Source of the DNA: Actinomycetota bacterium | GTDB taxonomy: Bacteria > Actinomycetota > Actinomycetes > Streptosporangiales > Streptosporangiaceae | Reading direction: 5' to 3' | NCBI GenBank assembly: GCA_003168255.1 | Contig: PMSU01000130.1 | Location: 18,464-82,463, forward strand | DNA: 64,000 nt | In this document: positions 38,307-47,035 of the stretch, piece after piece | How the letters are laid out: the number at the start of each line of letters is the position of its first letter | Position numbering within the stretch: position 1 is the first letter of the stretch | Position numbers and translations under genes: made by a program | Notes under the pieces: generated by a model | What the model saw: the letters and a program-made list of their open reading frames with translations, nothing else | Databases searched by the model: none | Told to the model about the DNA's origin: nothing

Positions 38307-40475
38307 GTGGCCCTGCGTATCATCATCGGCCTGGCCCTGACCGCCGTCGCGTTCGCGCTGGCCGGCCGCCGGGTGTGGTGGCTGTACCGGCTCGCGCGCA
38401 GCGGCCAGCCCGCGCCCGAGCGGTTCGAGATGGTGCGCAAGAACCCGGGCGGCGACGTCAAGTCGCAGGCCACCGAAGTATTCGGCCAGCGCAAGCTGCT
38501 GAAGTGGTCGGTGCCCGGGGTGGCGCACGCCCTGACGTTCTGGGGCTTCATCGTCTTGATCCTGACGATCATCGAGGCGTACGGCGACCTGTTCAGCCGA
38601 CGGTTCGCGATCCCGGGCATCGGGCACTGGGCGGCGATCGGGTTTATCGAGGATCTGTTCGCTGTCGCGGTCCTGGCCGGCATAGCCGCGTTCGGAATAA
38701 TCAGGCTTCGCGCCAATCCGAAGCGTGAGGGGCGAGACTCCCGGTTCGCCGGGTCGCACACCGGTGCGGCCTGGCTGGTCCTCTTCATGATCTTCCTGGT
38801 GGTCGCCACGCTGCTGCTGTACCGCGGCGCGCAGATTAACACCGGGGTGTTCCCCTACGCCCACGGGGCGTTCGCCTCGCAGATCGTCGGCCACTGGCTG
38901 GCGCCGCTCGGCGTACCAGCGAACCATGGGCTGGAGACCGGCGGGATCCTGGCGCAGCTCGCGGTGATCCTGGGCTTCCTCGTGCTGGTCGTGTACTCCA
39001 AGCACCTGCACATCGGCATCGCCCCGCTCAACGTGCTGTTCGCCCGCCGCTCTGACGCGGGCCGGGCTGGCGCGCCTGGCGGCCTCGGCGCGTTGCAGCC
39101 GATGCGGTCGGGCGGCAAGGTGCTCGATTTCGAGGAGGCGGACCCGGACACTGATGTGTTCGGCCGCGGCAAGATCGAGGATTTCACCTGGAAGGGCCTC
39201 CTCGACATGGCCACCTGCACCGAGTGCGGCCGCTGCCAGTCGCAGTGCCCTGCCTGGGCCACCGACAAGCCGCTGTCGCCCAAGATGCTCATTCTCAACC
39301 TGCGCGACCACGCGTTCGCCAAGGCGCCGTACATCCTGGCGGCCTCGGACGAGGAGCGGGAGAAGCTGCCCGAGAGCGTCCAGGCGGAGGCGGCGCGGCC
39401 GCTGGTCGGCGACGCGGAAGCGAACGGCGTGATCGATCCCGACGTGCTCTGGTCCTGCACCAACTGCGGCGCCTGCGTCGAGGAATGCCCGGTCGACATC
39501 GAGCACATCGACCACATCACCGACATGCGCAGGCACCAGGTCCTGATCGAGTCCGCTTTCCCCACCGAGGCTTCCTCGATGCTGAAGAACCTGGAGAACA
39601 AGGGCAATCCGTGGGGGATGAGCGAGAACAAGCGGACAGAGTGGATCACCGAGCTCGACTTCGAGGTTCCGGTCGTGGACGGGGTGATCGGCGACGATGT
39701 CGAGTACCTGTTCTGGGTGGGCTGCGCGGGCGCGCTGGAGGACAGGGCCCGCAAGACCACCAAGGCCATCGCCCAGCTTCTGCATACGGCCGGGGTGAAG
39801 TTCGCCGTGCTCGGCCCGGCCGAGAGCTGCACCGGGGATCCGGCCCGCCGGATGGGCAACGAGTTCGTCTACAGCATGCTGGCCCAGCAAAACATCGAGA
39901 CGCTGAACGAGGCAAAGGCGCGCAAGATCGTCGCTAGCTGCCCGCACTGCTTCAACACGATCGCGAACGAGTACCCGCAGCTCGGCGGGAACTACGAGGT
40001 GATCCACCACACTCAGCTGCTGGCCCAGCTGGTCGCCGACGGCAAGCTCAAGCCGGTCAACCGGGTCGAGGAGAAGGTCACCTATCACGACCCGTGCTTC
40101 CTGGGCCGGCACAACCGAATCTTTTCCGCGCCGCGGGAGATCATGGAGCAGGTACCGGGCGTGCAGTCCCAGGAAATGCACCGGTGCAAGGAGCGCGGCT
40201 TCTGCTGTGGCGCGGGCGGGGCCAGGATGTGGATGGAGGAGCGGATCGGCAAGCGGATCAACACTGAGCGCATCGACGAGGCGCTCGGCACCGACCCCGA
40301 CACCATCTCCACCGGCTGCCCGTATTGCATGGTGATGCTGGGCGACGCGGTCAACGCGAAGAAGAGCAGCGGAGAGGCGAAGGAATCGCTTGAGGTGGTA
40401 GACGTTGCCCAGCTGCTGGTCCGGTCGGTGCAGCCGCCGGCCGAGAATAAGCAGCCTGCGTCCGAGGAACAGTAA
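38307..40475 (+). CDS. Membrane Fe-S oxidoreductase (EtfD / heterodisulfide-reductase type)
   Basis: 722 residues: four to five N-terminal membrane helices (about 1-250) of the nitrate-reductase-gamma type, two 4Fe-4S motifs (CTECGRCQSQCP and CTNCGACVEECP) and two CCG domains, the last with FCCGAGGARMW. It matches the mycobacterial Rv0338c type, which passes electrons from electron-transfer flavoprotein (fatty-acid beta-oxidation) to menaquinone. No etfAB is seen in this window. GTG at 38307 has a perfect AGGAGG five bases upstream; the frame before that is repeat sequence. Confidence 0.9.
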   Translation: MALRIIIGLALTAVAFALAGRRVWWLYRLARSGQPAPERFEMVRKNPGGDVKSQATEVFGQRKLLKWSVPGVAHALTFWGFIVLILTIIEAYGDLFSRRFAIPGIGHWAAIGFIEDLFAVAVLAGIAAFGIIRLRANPKREGRDSRFAGSHTGAAWLVLFMIFLVVATLLLYRGAQINTGVFPYAHGAFASQIVGHWLAPLGVPANHGLETGGILAQLAVILGFLVLVVYSKHLHIGIAPLNVLFARRSDAGRAGAPGGLGALQPMRSGGKVLDFEEADPDTDVFGRGKIEDFTWKGLLDMATCTECGRCQSQCPAWATDKPLSPKMLILNLRDHAFAKAPYILAASDEEREKLPESVQAEAARPLVGDAEANGVIDPDVLWSCTNCGACVEECPVDIEHIDHITDMRRHQVLIESAFPTEASSMLKNLENKGNPWGMSENKRTEWITELDFEVPVVDGVIGDDVEYLFWVGCAGALEDRARKTTKAIAQLLHTAGVKFAVLGPAESCTGDPARRMGNEFVYSMLAQQNIETLNEAKARKIVASCPHCFNTIANEYPQLGGNYEVIHHTQLLAQLVADGKLKPVNRVEEKVTYHDPCFLGRHNRIFSAPREIMEQVPGVQSQEMHRCKERGFCCGAGGARMWMEERIGKRINTERIDEALGTDPDTISTGCPYCMVMLGDAVNAKKSSGEAKESLEVVDVAQLLVRSVQPPAENKQPASEEQ

Positions 40476-40484
40476 CCGCGGCGA

Positions 40485-41957
40485 TCAGAGCTGCTGTTGC
40501 GGCGAGGTGGGCCGGGTTGGCAGCCAGACCTGTACCCGCGTGCCGCGGCCGGGCACAGACTCGAGCGCGGCTTGCCCGCCGTGCGCCCTGGCGATCGCCT
40601 GGACTATCGACAGGCCGAGTCCGCTCCCGGTCCGGTCGTTCCTGTTAAGCCCGGGCTGGCCGTCGGCCGCCGGCTGGCCGCTTGCCCGATCATCGCCGGA
40701 GTTACTCGTGCCGCGGTGGAACCTGTCGAATGCCCGGGCGGCGTTCTCCGCGGACATGCCGGGGCCCGAGTCCGCGACCTCGAGCACCACTCCGTGCTCA
40801 GACGCGGTAAGCCGGACCGCCGTGGGCGTGGCCGGCGGGGTGTACGCACGAACGTTGCCGAGCAGGTTCGCGAGAATCTGCCGGATGCGCGGCTCGTCTA
40901 CCACCGCGACAAGATGCGGCGGTACCTCGGCGTAGACGGGCCTGCTGGGCTCCACCGCCCTGGCGTCCGCGACCGCATCATGCACCAGGAGCGCGAGGTC
41001 GGTCTCTGTCAGGTCCAGCGAGGTCATCCGGTCCAGCCTGGCCAGCTCAAGCAGCTCGGCGACGAGCCTGCTCATCCGGTCCGCCTCCTGCTCGATCCGG
41101 CGCATCGCGTCCGGCAGCCGATCGGGACCGAGCGCGCCCTGCCGGTAAAGCTCGGCGTAGCCGCGGATGGTGGTGAGCGGGGTGCGGAGCTCGTGTGAGG
41201 CGTCGGCGGCGAACTGGCGCACCTTCTGCTCCGAGGCCAGCCGCGCGCTGAACGCCTGCTGAATCCTGTCCAGCATCGTGTTGATGGCCGAGGTCAGCCT
41301 GCCCGTCTCGGCCCGGTCGCCCGAGTCCGGCATCCTGGCGGTCAGGTCACCACGGGTGGTGATCTGGTTGGCGGTGGTGGCCATGCGATCCAGCGGGGCG
41401 AGACCGCGGCGGATCAGCCACCGCCCGCCGAGCGCGAGCAGCGCGATGAGAACCACGCCGGTGATGACCTCGGCGAGGATGGCCTCGCGCAGCGGTGCCT
41501 CGCGCTGGCTGAGCAGCCTGGCGACGACGATGAGCTGCCGGTCTCCCGACCGAGGCCTGGCGACCCGCCACACGGCGCGCAGCGCCGGACCGCCGTTCGG
41601 CAGGTTGATGGTGAACGGAGCCAGCTGCTTTACCTTCGGCGAGGTGCCGATGAGCCCGCTGGAGATCAAGCGGCTCACGTAGGACTCCAGTTGCTGCCCC
41701 ACCGCTGTGGGAGGACTGATCAAGCCCGCGGCGCCGGTACGCGGCGTGAAGTACACGTCGTAGCTGCCGGCATCGCCCGCCATCGCCGTGATCGGGCGCG
41801 CCGCGGCAACCTTGAGTTGTCCGTCGAAGACGCTGCCGAGCCGCTTGCCGAATACGACACCGGAGACCAGGCCGAGGACGATGAGGAAAATGGTCGTGAC
41901 CGCGATGAGCCCGGTGAGCAGCCGGGCACGCAGCGACAGCCGCAGGTGACGGTTCAT
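40485..41957 (-). CDS. Two-component sensor histidine kinase
   Basis: 490 residues. Two membrane helices (about 13-37 and 161-180) flank an extracellular sensor of about 125 residues. HAMP at 185-240, dimerisation box DASHELRTPLT with His255, N-box ILANLLGNVRAY, and G boxes DSGPGMS and GSGLGLSIV. All catalytic motifs are intact. The kinase gene follows its response regulator by 15 bases. The gap to the convergent Fe-S oxidoreductase is only 9 bases. The signal is unknown. Confidence 0.95.
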   Translation of the reverse strand: MNRHLRLSLRARLLTGLIAVTTIFLIVLGLVSGVVFGKRLGSVFDGQLKVAAARPITAMAGDAGSYDVYFTPRTGAAGLISPPTAVGQQLESYVSRLISSGLIGTSPKVKQLAPFTINLPNGGPALRAVWRVARPRSGDRQLIVVARLLSQREAPLREAILAEVITGVVLIALLALGGRWLIRRGLAPLDRMATTANQITTRGDLTARMPDSGDRAETGRLTSAINTMLDRIQQAFSARLASEQKVRQFAADASHELRTPLTTIRGYAELYRQGALGPDRLPDAMRRIEQEADRMSRLVAELLELARLDRMTSLDLTETDLALLVHDAVADARAVEPSRPVYAEVPPHLVAVVDEPRIRQILANLLGNVRAYTPPATPTAVRLTASEHGVVLEVADSGPGMSAENAARAFDRFHRGTSNSGDDRASGQPAADGQPGLNRNDRTGSGLGLSIVQAIARAHGGQAALESVPGRGTRVQVWLPTRPTSPQQQL

Positions 41958-41972
41958 CCCGGGCTGGCCGAC

Positions 41973-42701
41973 TCAGGTTCCCGGCCCGGGACCAGCTAGC
42001 CGCAGGCTGTAGCCCACCCCGCGCTGGGTGTGGATGATCGGCGGGCCGAGTGGATCGAGCTTGCGCCGCAGGTAGCTGACGTAAGTTTCGACGATCTGCG
42101 ACTGGCCGGCGTAGTCCCAGCCCCACACGTTCTCGAGCAGCTGCTCCCTGGTCAGCACCCGCCCCTCGTGCCGCATCAGGTACGCGAGCAGCCGGAATTC
42201 GGTGGGCGAGAGCTCGACCGGCGTGCCGGCCCGCTGCACCGTCCATCGTGATTCGTCGAGCTCAAGGTCACCGGCCCGGAGTGTCTGGGTGTCGGGGCTG
42301 CCCTCGCCGTCTGCCGTCCGTGATGCGCGGCGCAGGACGGCGCGCACGCGGGCGACCAGCGACTCCACCGAGAAAGGCTTCGTGACGTAGTCGTCGCCGC
42401 CGATAGCCAGCCCTCGGACCGTGTCTGACGAGGTGTCCCTGGCCGTCAGGAAGATGACCGGTACCTCGTTTTTCGCGGCGCGGAGCCTGCGGCATACCTC
42501 GAACCCGTCTAGGTCGGGCAGCATCACGTCGAGCACGATGAGGTCCGGCCGGTCCGACTCGGCCTGCCTGAGCGCGTCCTTGCCGGTGCAGGCCGTGGTC
42601 ACGGCGCAGCCGTGGAACTGTAGGGCGACCTGGACCAGCTCACGGATGTTTGGCTCGTCGTCGACGACGAGCACTGCGGGGATGTGGTTGCTGTCATTCA
42701 T
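41973..42701 (-). CDS. OmpR-family response regulator
   Basis: 242 residues from ATG 42701 (a second ATG at 42725 would add eight). Receiver domain: acidic pocket DDE at 14-16, phosphoacceptor Asp58 in VLDVMLP, Lys108 in DYVTKPF. C-terminal winged helix from about 145: ELSPTEFRLLAYLMRHEGRVLTREQLL ... VETYVSYLRRKLD. Partner of the histidine kinase gene immediately downstream. Likely acts on its own operon and perhaps on the membrane-anchored gene just upstream. Confidence 0.95.
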   Translation of the reverse strand: MNDSNHIPAVLVVDDEPNIRELVQVALQFHGCAVTTACTGKDALRQAESDRPDLIVLDVMLPDLDGFEVCRRLRAAKNEVPVIFLTARDTSSDTVRGLAIGGDDYVTKPFSVESLVARVRAVLRRASRTADGEGSPDTQTLRAGDLELDESRWTVQRAGTPVELSPTEFRLLAYLMRHEGRVLTREQLLENVWGWDYAGQSQIVETYVSYLRRKLDPLGPPIIHTQRGVGYSLRLAGPGPGT

Positions 42702-42801
42702 GGCTTCTCGCTCATTGTCCAGCATGCCGCGAGCGCCGGGCGCGCCCCGCGGTGGGACACGCCGGCGCTGGCCGGCCCTGGGAGAGGCTCGCCCGTGGGC
42801 A

Positions 42802-42828
42802 GCGCCATGGCCCGCCGGGCCATGGCGC
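42802..42828. terminator. Perfect 12-bp hairpin
   Basis: GCGCCATGGCCC (42802-42813) and GGGCCATGGCGC (42817-42828) pair perfectly around a three-base loop. It sits between the end of the membrane-anchored gene and the start of the response-regulator gene, both minus strand, so it most likely terminates the former; a regulator site is an alternative. Confidence 0.6.
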
Positions 42829-42862
42829 GCAAGGCCGCTCGCGCTGTCAGAGCCCGTCTCCC

Positions 42863-43639
42863 TCAGGCCGCTGGTGAGCCCGAAGGAGTCGTGGCGGACG
42901 ATCCCTTCGAAGCGCTCTTGCGGTTGTTACCCGGCCGGATGGCGATCAGCCTGGCGTCCCGCGTGCCGCCGACGACCTGCCCGCCGACGAACACCTGCGT
43001 ACGGTATGACAGGGCGCTGCTCGCCGCTGCCTTGCCGCTCTCGCGGATGGCCGAGTTGCTCACGATGTTCCAGGTCCACGTCGTCCCGTTCTTGGCACGG
43101 ACCACCAGGTGACCGCCACTGGACGACAGGACCTCGCCACGCTCGAACGCGAGCGTTTCGGTCCCGCCCTTCGTATTGAAGGCGATCTGCCCGTACATGC
43201 CCTTGATCCGGCGCAGCTGGAGGCGGCGGCAGTGCCTCTTGCCGGACTTGCCGCCTGACGTGCTGCTCGATGACGTGCTGCCCGACGCGGAGGCGCATGC
43301 GCTGGCTGAACTGCCGGTTGAGCTGAGCGCGGAATTCAGCGCCACGGCCTGCGAGGCGTTGGCCGGGGTCGAACTGCCGCCGCCCAGCTCCAGGCCGGCC
43401 AGCGCTCCGCCTGCGCCGAGCAGCACGGCGGCCGTGATCCCGGCAGCCCACCGCAGGGCCTTGCCACGCTTCCTTGGCTGCGGCGGCTGCGGGCCCGGGC
43501 CGCCCGGCTGTCGGGCAGGCCCCAGCGGGGCCTGTCCGTGTCCTTGGGCTCCACCGGGCCAGCCTGGCGCGAACCTGAATGGCTGAGTGGGCGAGTGATC
43601 TTGCGGCTCCTGCCCGTAAGGCGGGTTCACGTTGTCCAT
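42863..43639 (-). CDS. Membrane-anchored protein with extracellular domain, unknown function
   Basis: 258 residues. A disordered, Pro/Gly-rich cytoplasmic head (1-57, with HSPTQPFRFAPGWPG) precedes one membrane helix (about 60-83, LRWAAGITAAVLLGAGGALAGLEL), a Ser-rich stretch, and an extracellular beta-rich domain that resembles a DUF5666-like unit (KGMYGQIAFNTKGGTETLAFERGEVLSSSGGHLVVRAKNGTTWTW). ATG at 43639; upstream frame to 43801 overlaps argS and is rejected. Just upstream of the two-component genes on the same strand, so a possible target or sensor accessory. Confidence 0.8.
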   Translation of the reverse strand: MDNVNPPYGQEPQDHSPTQPFRFAPGWPGGAQGHGQAPLGPARQPGGPGPQPPQPRKRGKALRWAAGITAAVLLGAGGALAGLELGGGSSTPANASQAVALNSALSSTGSSASACASASGSTSSSSTSGGKSGKRHCRRLQLRRIKGMYGQIAFNTKGGTETLAFERGEVLSSSGGHLVVRAKNGTTWTWNIVSNSAIRESGKAAASSALSYRTQVFVGGQVVGGTRDARLIAIRPGNNRKSASKGSSATTPSGSPAA

Positions 43640-43721
43640 GTCAGCGAGCCTGCCTCCGCGATCTGGGACATCGCGGCGCAGAGCCTGGGATTTTACTGGG
43701 AGGTGACGAGGAGCTTGCCGG

Positions 43722-45485
43722 CTACATACGGTCCGGCACCGGCACCCCGAGCAAGCCGAGGCCGGTGAGCAGGACGCGAAGCGTGAGGGCTGACAGCGCA
43801 AGCCTTGAATTCCGAACGGCGCTGCTGTCGGCCTGCAGCACCGGGCATTTCTCGTAGAACGTGGTGAACGCGCTGGCCAGGTCGAATAGGTAACCGCAGA
43901 GCCGGTGTGGCTCGGCGGTGTCGGCCACCTGGCGGACGACAGCGGCGAAGCCGAGCAGTCGCAGCGCGACTGCCCGCTCGGCGTCCTCGGTGATCAGGAT
44001 CGGAGCCGTGGCGTTGCCGGGATCAAGCTCGGCCTTGTGGAAGATGGAGCGGATCCGCGCCGTCGCGTATTGCAGGTAGGGGCCAGTGTTCCCGGTTAGC
44101 GCCAGCATCCTGTCGAAGTCCAGCGCATAACTGCTGTCCCTGGCAACCGACAGGTCCGCGTACTTGAGCGCGCCGATCCCGACCGCCTCGGCGATCTGGT
44201 GGCGCTCCGCGTCGTTGTCGTACCGGTCGGCGATGACCTTCTCCGCCCGCTCGACCGCCTCCTCGACCAGCGTGCTCAGCTTGACCTGCTCGCCGCTCCT
44301 GGTCTTGAGCCGCTGCCCGTCGGGGCCGGTTACCAGGCCGATGGTCGCGTGCTCCGCGCTGATCTCATCGGTCAGCCAGCCGGCCTGGCGTGCGGTCGCG
44401 AAGAGCATGGCAAGGTGCAGAACCTGCTCAGAGCCGACCACGTAGATGATCCGGCGCGCGCCGAGGTCGCGTATCCGGTACCTGATCGCGGCCACATCGG
44501 TCGTGCTGTAGCCGTATCCGCCATTGCTCTTGCGCAGGATGATCGGCAGCGGCCTACCGTCGCGGCCGGTGAAACCGGGCGGGAAGGCGCAGAGCGCACC
44601 GTCGCTGATGGTGGCGACGCCGGAGGATTCGAGCTCGTCGCAGACGTCGGCAAGCATCGGGTTGTAGAAGCTCTCCGGATCCATGTCGGCATCCGTGAGC
44701 GTGATGATGAGCCGGTCATAGAGCCGGCGGAGGTACTTCATGGACTCGCCGACCAGCATCCGCCAGACCTGTAGCGACTCCTCGTCTCCTGCCTGCAGGC
44801 TGACCACCCGCTGCCGCGAGCGTTCGGCGAATGCCGGATCGGCATCGAATTTCGCCCGCGCCGCCTGGTAGAACCCGGTGAACTCGCCGCTGTTGAACTG
44901 CTCGCGCGTGGACTGTTCACCGATCTCGAGCGCATGCTCGATGAGCATGCCGAACGGGGTGCCCCAGTCTCCCAGGTGGGCGGCGCGGATCACCTGGTAG
45001 CCGAGGTGCTCGAGGACCCGGACGACCGCGTCGCCGACCACCGTCGCCCGCAGGTGGCCGACGTGCAATTCCTTGGCGACATTCGGCCCCGAGTAGTCAA
45101 CGACGATCTTCTCAGGCTGGCCCGGCTGCGGTGAGCCGCCCGCGGCCAGGTCATCGGGCGCCTGCGCGCCGAGCCGTTGCTCATCAAGCAGCGCTGACGC
45201 CCGGGCGGCGATCCAATCGTCGCGCAGCGTGAGGTTGATGAAGCCGGGCCCGCTGATCTGGGGTTCCAGGCACAGGTCGGCCACGTCAAGGTGATGGCTG
45301 AGCTCGGCGGCGATCTCCCGCGGCGGGCGGCCGAGCCGCTTGCCGAGCGGCAAAGCCACGTTGGCCTGATAGTCGGCGAACTGCGACGGCCTGATCACGG
45401 GATCGTCGTCGGCGTGCTCGGGTCCGAAGGCTGCAGCAAGGCCAAGGCGCACACGCTGCGCGAGCACCTGTTGCGGATCGGTCAT
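43722..45485 (-). CDS. argS: Arginyl-tRNA synthetase
   Basis: Class I synthetase that charges tRNA-Arg. 587 residues, normal for the short bacterial form. The additional N-terminal domain is present (1-125); the HIGH motif reads HVGH in YSGPNVAKELHVGHLRATVVGD; the KMSKS region is reduced to DGQRLKTRSGE, as often seen in ArgRS; the C-terminal anticodon-binding domain ends GLGLLGVPVPDRM, the canonical ending. Minus strand, 91 bases after plsX. Confidence 0.97.
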   Translation of the reverse strand: MTDPQQVLAQRVRLGLAAAFGPEHADDDPVIRPSQFADYQANVALPLGKRLGRPPREIAAELSHHLDVADLCLEPQISGPGFINLTLRDDWIAARASALLDEQRLGAQAPDDLAAGGSPQPGQPEKIVVDYSGPNVAKELHVGHLRATVVGDAVVRVLEHLGYQVIRAAHLGDWGTPFGMLIEHALEIGEQSTREQFNSGEFTGFYQAARAKFDADPAFAERSRQRVVSLQAGDEESLQVWRMLVGESMKYLRRLYDRLIITLTDADMDPESFYNPMLADVCDELESSGVATISDGALCAFPPGFTGRDGRPLPIILRKSNGGYGYSTTDVAAIRYRIRDLGARRIIYVVGSEQVLHLAMLFATARQAGWLTDEISAEHATIGLVTGPDGQRLKTRSGEQVKLSTLVEEAVERAEKVIADRYDNDAERHQIAEAVGIGALKYADLSVARDSSYALDFDRMLALTGNTGPYLQYATARIRSIFHKAELDPGNATAPILITEDAERAVALRLLGFAAVVRQVADTAEPHRLCGYLFDLASAFTTFYEKCPVLQADSSAVRNSRLALSALTLRVLLTGLGLLGVPVPDRM

Positions 45486-45576
45486 GCACCAAGCCTATCC
45501 GCAGCATCGCCAGGGGCAGGTCTGCTTTCCCCTGGCGGGACGCGGGCCCTCAGTGGGGCTGGCGGGACGCCGGCCG

Positions 45577-46725
45577 TCAGTCGGTGTCTTTTTGATGGCT
45601 TAGCGGACGGCGCAGGAAATGCCGCGCTGAGCCCAGCCGCTCCTTGATCTTTTCGGTGATCTGATGCTGCTCGAGATCGGCGGCTAGCAGGCACGCTGAC
45701 GTGATGCCCCGGGCCCGGCTCCCGCCATGCGCGATCACCACCGTCCCGGCCAGGCCGAGCAGGACGGCACCGCCGTACGTCTCTGAGTCAACGAGTTCGG
45801 CGAACTCGCGCAGTTTCCTGCGCTGGAGCAGGGCGCCTGCCCGCGCGGCTGGCGAGCTCGACGCGATCTGGCGCAGCTGATCGATCGCGAATCTCACCGC
45901 GCCCTCGAGCGTCTTCAGCGCTACGTTCCCGGCAAAGCCGTCGGTGACGGCCACGTCCACCTTGCCGGTGAGCAGGTCGCCGCCCTCGATGTTGCCGACG
46001 AATCCGATCGGCATCCCGCCATGCGGCGGGTCCTCGGAGAGCAGCTCATATGCCCGTCGGGTCAGCTTGTTCCCCTTGCCAGGCTCTGCGCCGATCGTTA
46101 GCAGGCCCACCCGAGGCTCGGCCACGCCATGCGCGAGCTGCGCGTAGGCGACTCCGAGCTGGGCGAACTGGACGATCATCTCGGGCTTGGGGTCCGAGAT
46201 CGCGCCCGCGTCGATGAGGATGGTCGGGGTAGGCCGGCTGGGCAGCACGACCGCAAGCGCGGGCCGCAGGACGCCGGGCAGCAGCCGCAGCCGCATCCGG
46301 GCGGTCGTCACTATGGCGCCGGTCGATCCAGCGGACACTACCGCCGACGCCTGCCCGCGCCTCACCAGCTGGCAGGGCACGGCGATACTGGACCGCGGGC
46401 GGCGCCAGGTGGCCATCCCGCCCTCTTCCATGCCCGGGGAGTCGTCCGCCGCGACAATGCGGATCTCGCCGGTGGCATGGTGGTCGGCGAGCAGCGGCCG
46501 GAGCTGGCCGGGGCGCCCGGCGAGCAGCACGTGAACCCCGTGCTGGCGAGCCGCCGCGACCGCGCCCGCCACGATCTCGTCCGGTGCGTGATCTCCGCCC
46601 ATGGCGTCGACGGCGACGACCGGCCGACCGGGCTCGGCGATGGGTTCCTGGTCCGCCGCCTCTTGCGGGCTGTCGCTGGAGGTCAGCCTGACACCGCACT
46701 GGTCAGCGCCATGACGGGGGGCCAT
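45577..46725 (-). CDS. plsX: Phosphate acyltransferase PlsX
   Basis: Makes acyl-phosphate from acyl-ACP for phosphatidic acid synthesis. 382 residues from ATG 46725. VVAVDAMGGDHAPDEIVAGAV is the diagnostic N-terminus; SAGSTGAIVTTARM, DAGAISDPKPEMIVQFAQLG and TDGFAGNVALKTLEG are further family motifs. The start has no clear Shine-Dalgarno sequence; the frame opens up to 46818. In most actinobacteria plsX follows rpmF; here no rpmF is present, and instead a 39-codon frame precedes it with a shared upstream region divergent from kamA. Confidence 0.94.
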   Translation of the reverse strand: MAPRHGADQCGVRLTSSDSPQEAADQEPIAEPGRPVVAVDAMGGDHAPDEIVAGAVAAARQHGVHVLLAGRPGQLRPLLADHHATGEIRIVAADDSPGMEEGGMATWRRPRSSIAVPCQLVRRGQASAVVSAGSTGAIVTTARMRLRLLPGVLRPALAVVLPSRPTPTILIDAGAISDPKPEMIVQFAQLGVAYAQLAHGVAEPRVGLLTIGAEPGKGNKLTRRAYELLSEDPPHGGMPIGFVGNIEGGDLLTGKVDVAVTDGFAGNVALKTLEGAVRFAIDQLRQIASSSPAARAGALLQRRKLREFAELVDSETYGGAVLLGLAGTVVIAHGGSRARGITSACLLAADLEQHQITEKIKERLGSARHFLRRPLSHQKDTD

Positions 46726-46763
46726 GGCGAGGGGAACGAACGTATGAAAACGGCCCGCATGGC

Positions 46764-46883
46764 CTAAGCTTCCCACCTCAGGGTCGCGTTGGGGATCACC
46801 GGCGTGATCCAATCGCATGAGCCAGCGCCCCCGCGGTCAAGAGATGGTCGGCGGGAACCTCGCTCTTTACCTCTGCGTTTCAT
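46764..46883 (-). CDS. Possible small protein upstream of plsX
   Basis: 39 residues, very basic N-terminus (MKRRGKERGSRRPSLDRGG) and a hydrophobic end (ITPVIPNATLRWEA). It has a plausible ribosome site (GAGGTCACACCT before the ATG) and stops 38 bases before plsX, so it could be the first gene of the plsX transcript. I do not recognise it. It may be only a leader ORF. Confidence 0.35.
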   Translation of the reverse strand: MKRRGKERGSRRPSLDRGGAGSCDWITPVIPNATLRWEA

Positions 46884-46887
46884 AGGT

Positions 46888-47019
46888 GTGACCTCATCGC
46901 GAGGGTCACGAGCTGGCTCTTGCGCCGCCGACGGCGGGCAAGAGTAACCAGACGCAGCGGGGTGTCTTGGCAGCCATATTGGCTGATTCGCGTCCACGCA
47001 CTGAAGCATGGACGTGACC
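46888..47019 (+). ncRNA. Structured leader of kamA, candidate riboswitch
   Basis: GGTCACG (46904-46910) pairs with CGTGACC (47013-47019), closing a 116-base domain that ends 16 bases before the kamA GTG. Inside are a long hairpin 46913-46951 (CTGG/CCAG, then CTCTTGC/GCAAGAG and CCGCC/GGCGG), GACGC/GCGTC at 46951-46955/46990-46994, and CAGCCA-TAT-TGGCTG at 46971-46985. Two alternative helices break the closing stem: GTGACCTC/GAGGGTCAC at 46888-46909, with one bulge, and CGCGTCCA/TGGACGTG at 46989-47016. I cannot assign a known class. Confidence 0.5.
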
Positions 47020-47035
47020 AACCGAGAGGAGTTGC

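Noticed and set aside
38238..40181. 647-codon minus-strand open frame opposite the Fe-S oxidoreductase
   Set aside because: Shadow of a gene with intact CxxC and CCG motifs; sequence is low-complexity and matches no family.
46888..47019. SAM-IV, lysine, cobalamin or T-box identity for the kamA leader
   Set aside because: The GGTCACGAG start and GGGGTG stretch recall SAM-IV, but the conserved core sequences of SAM-IV and of the other classes are not matched; class left open.
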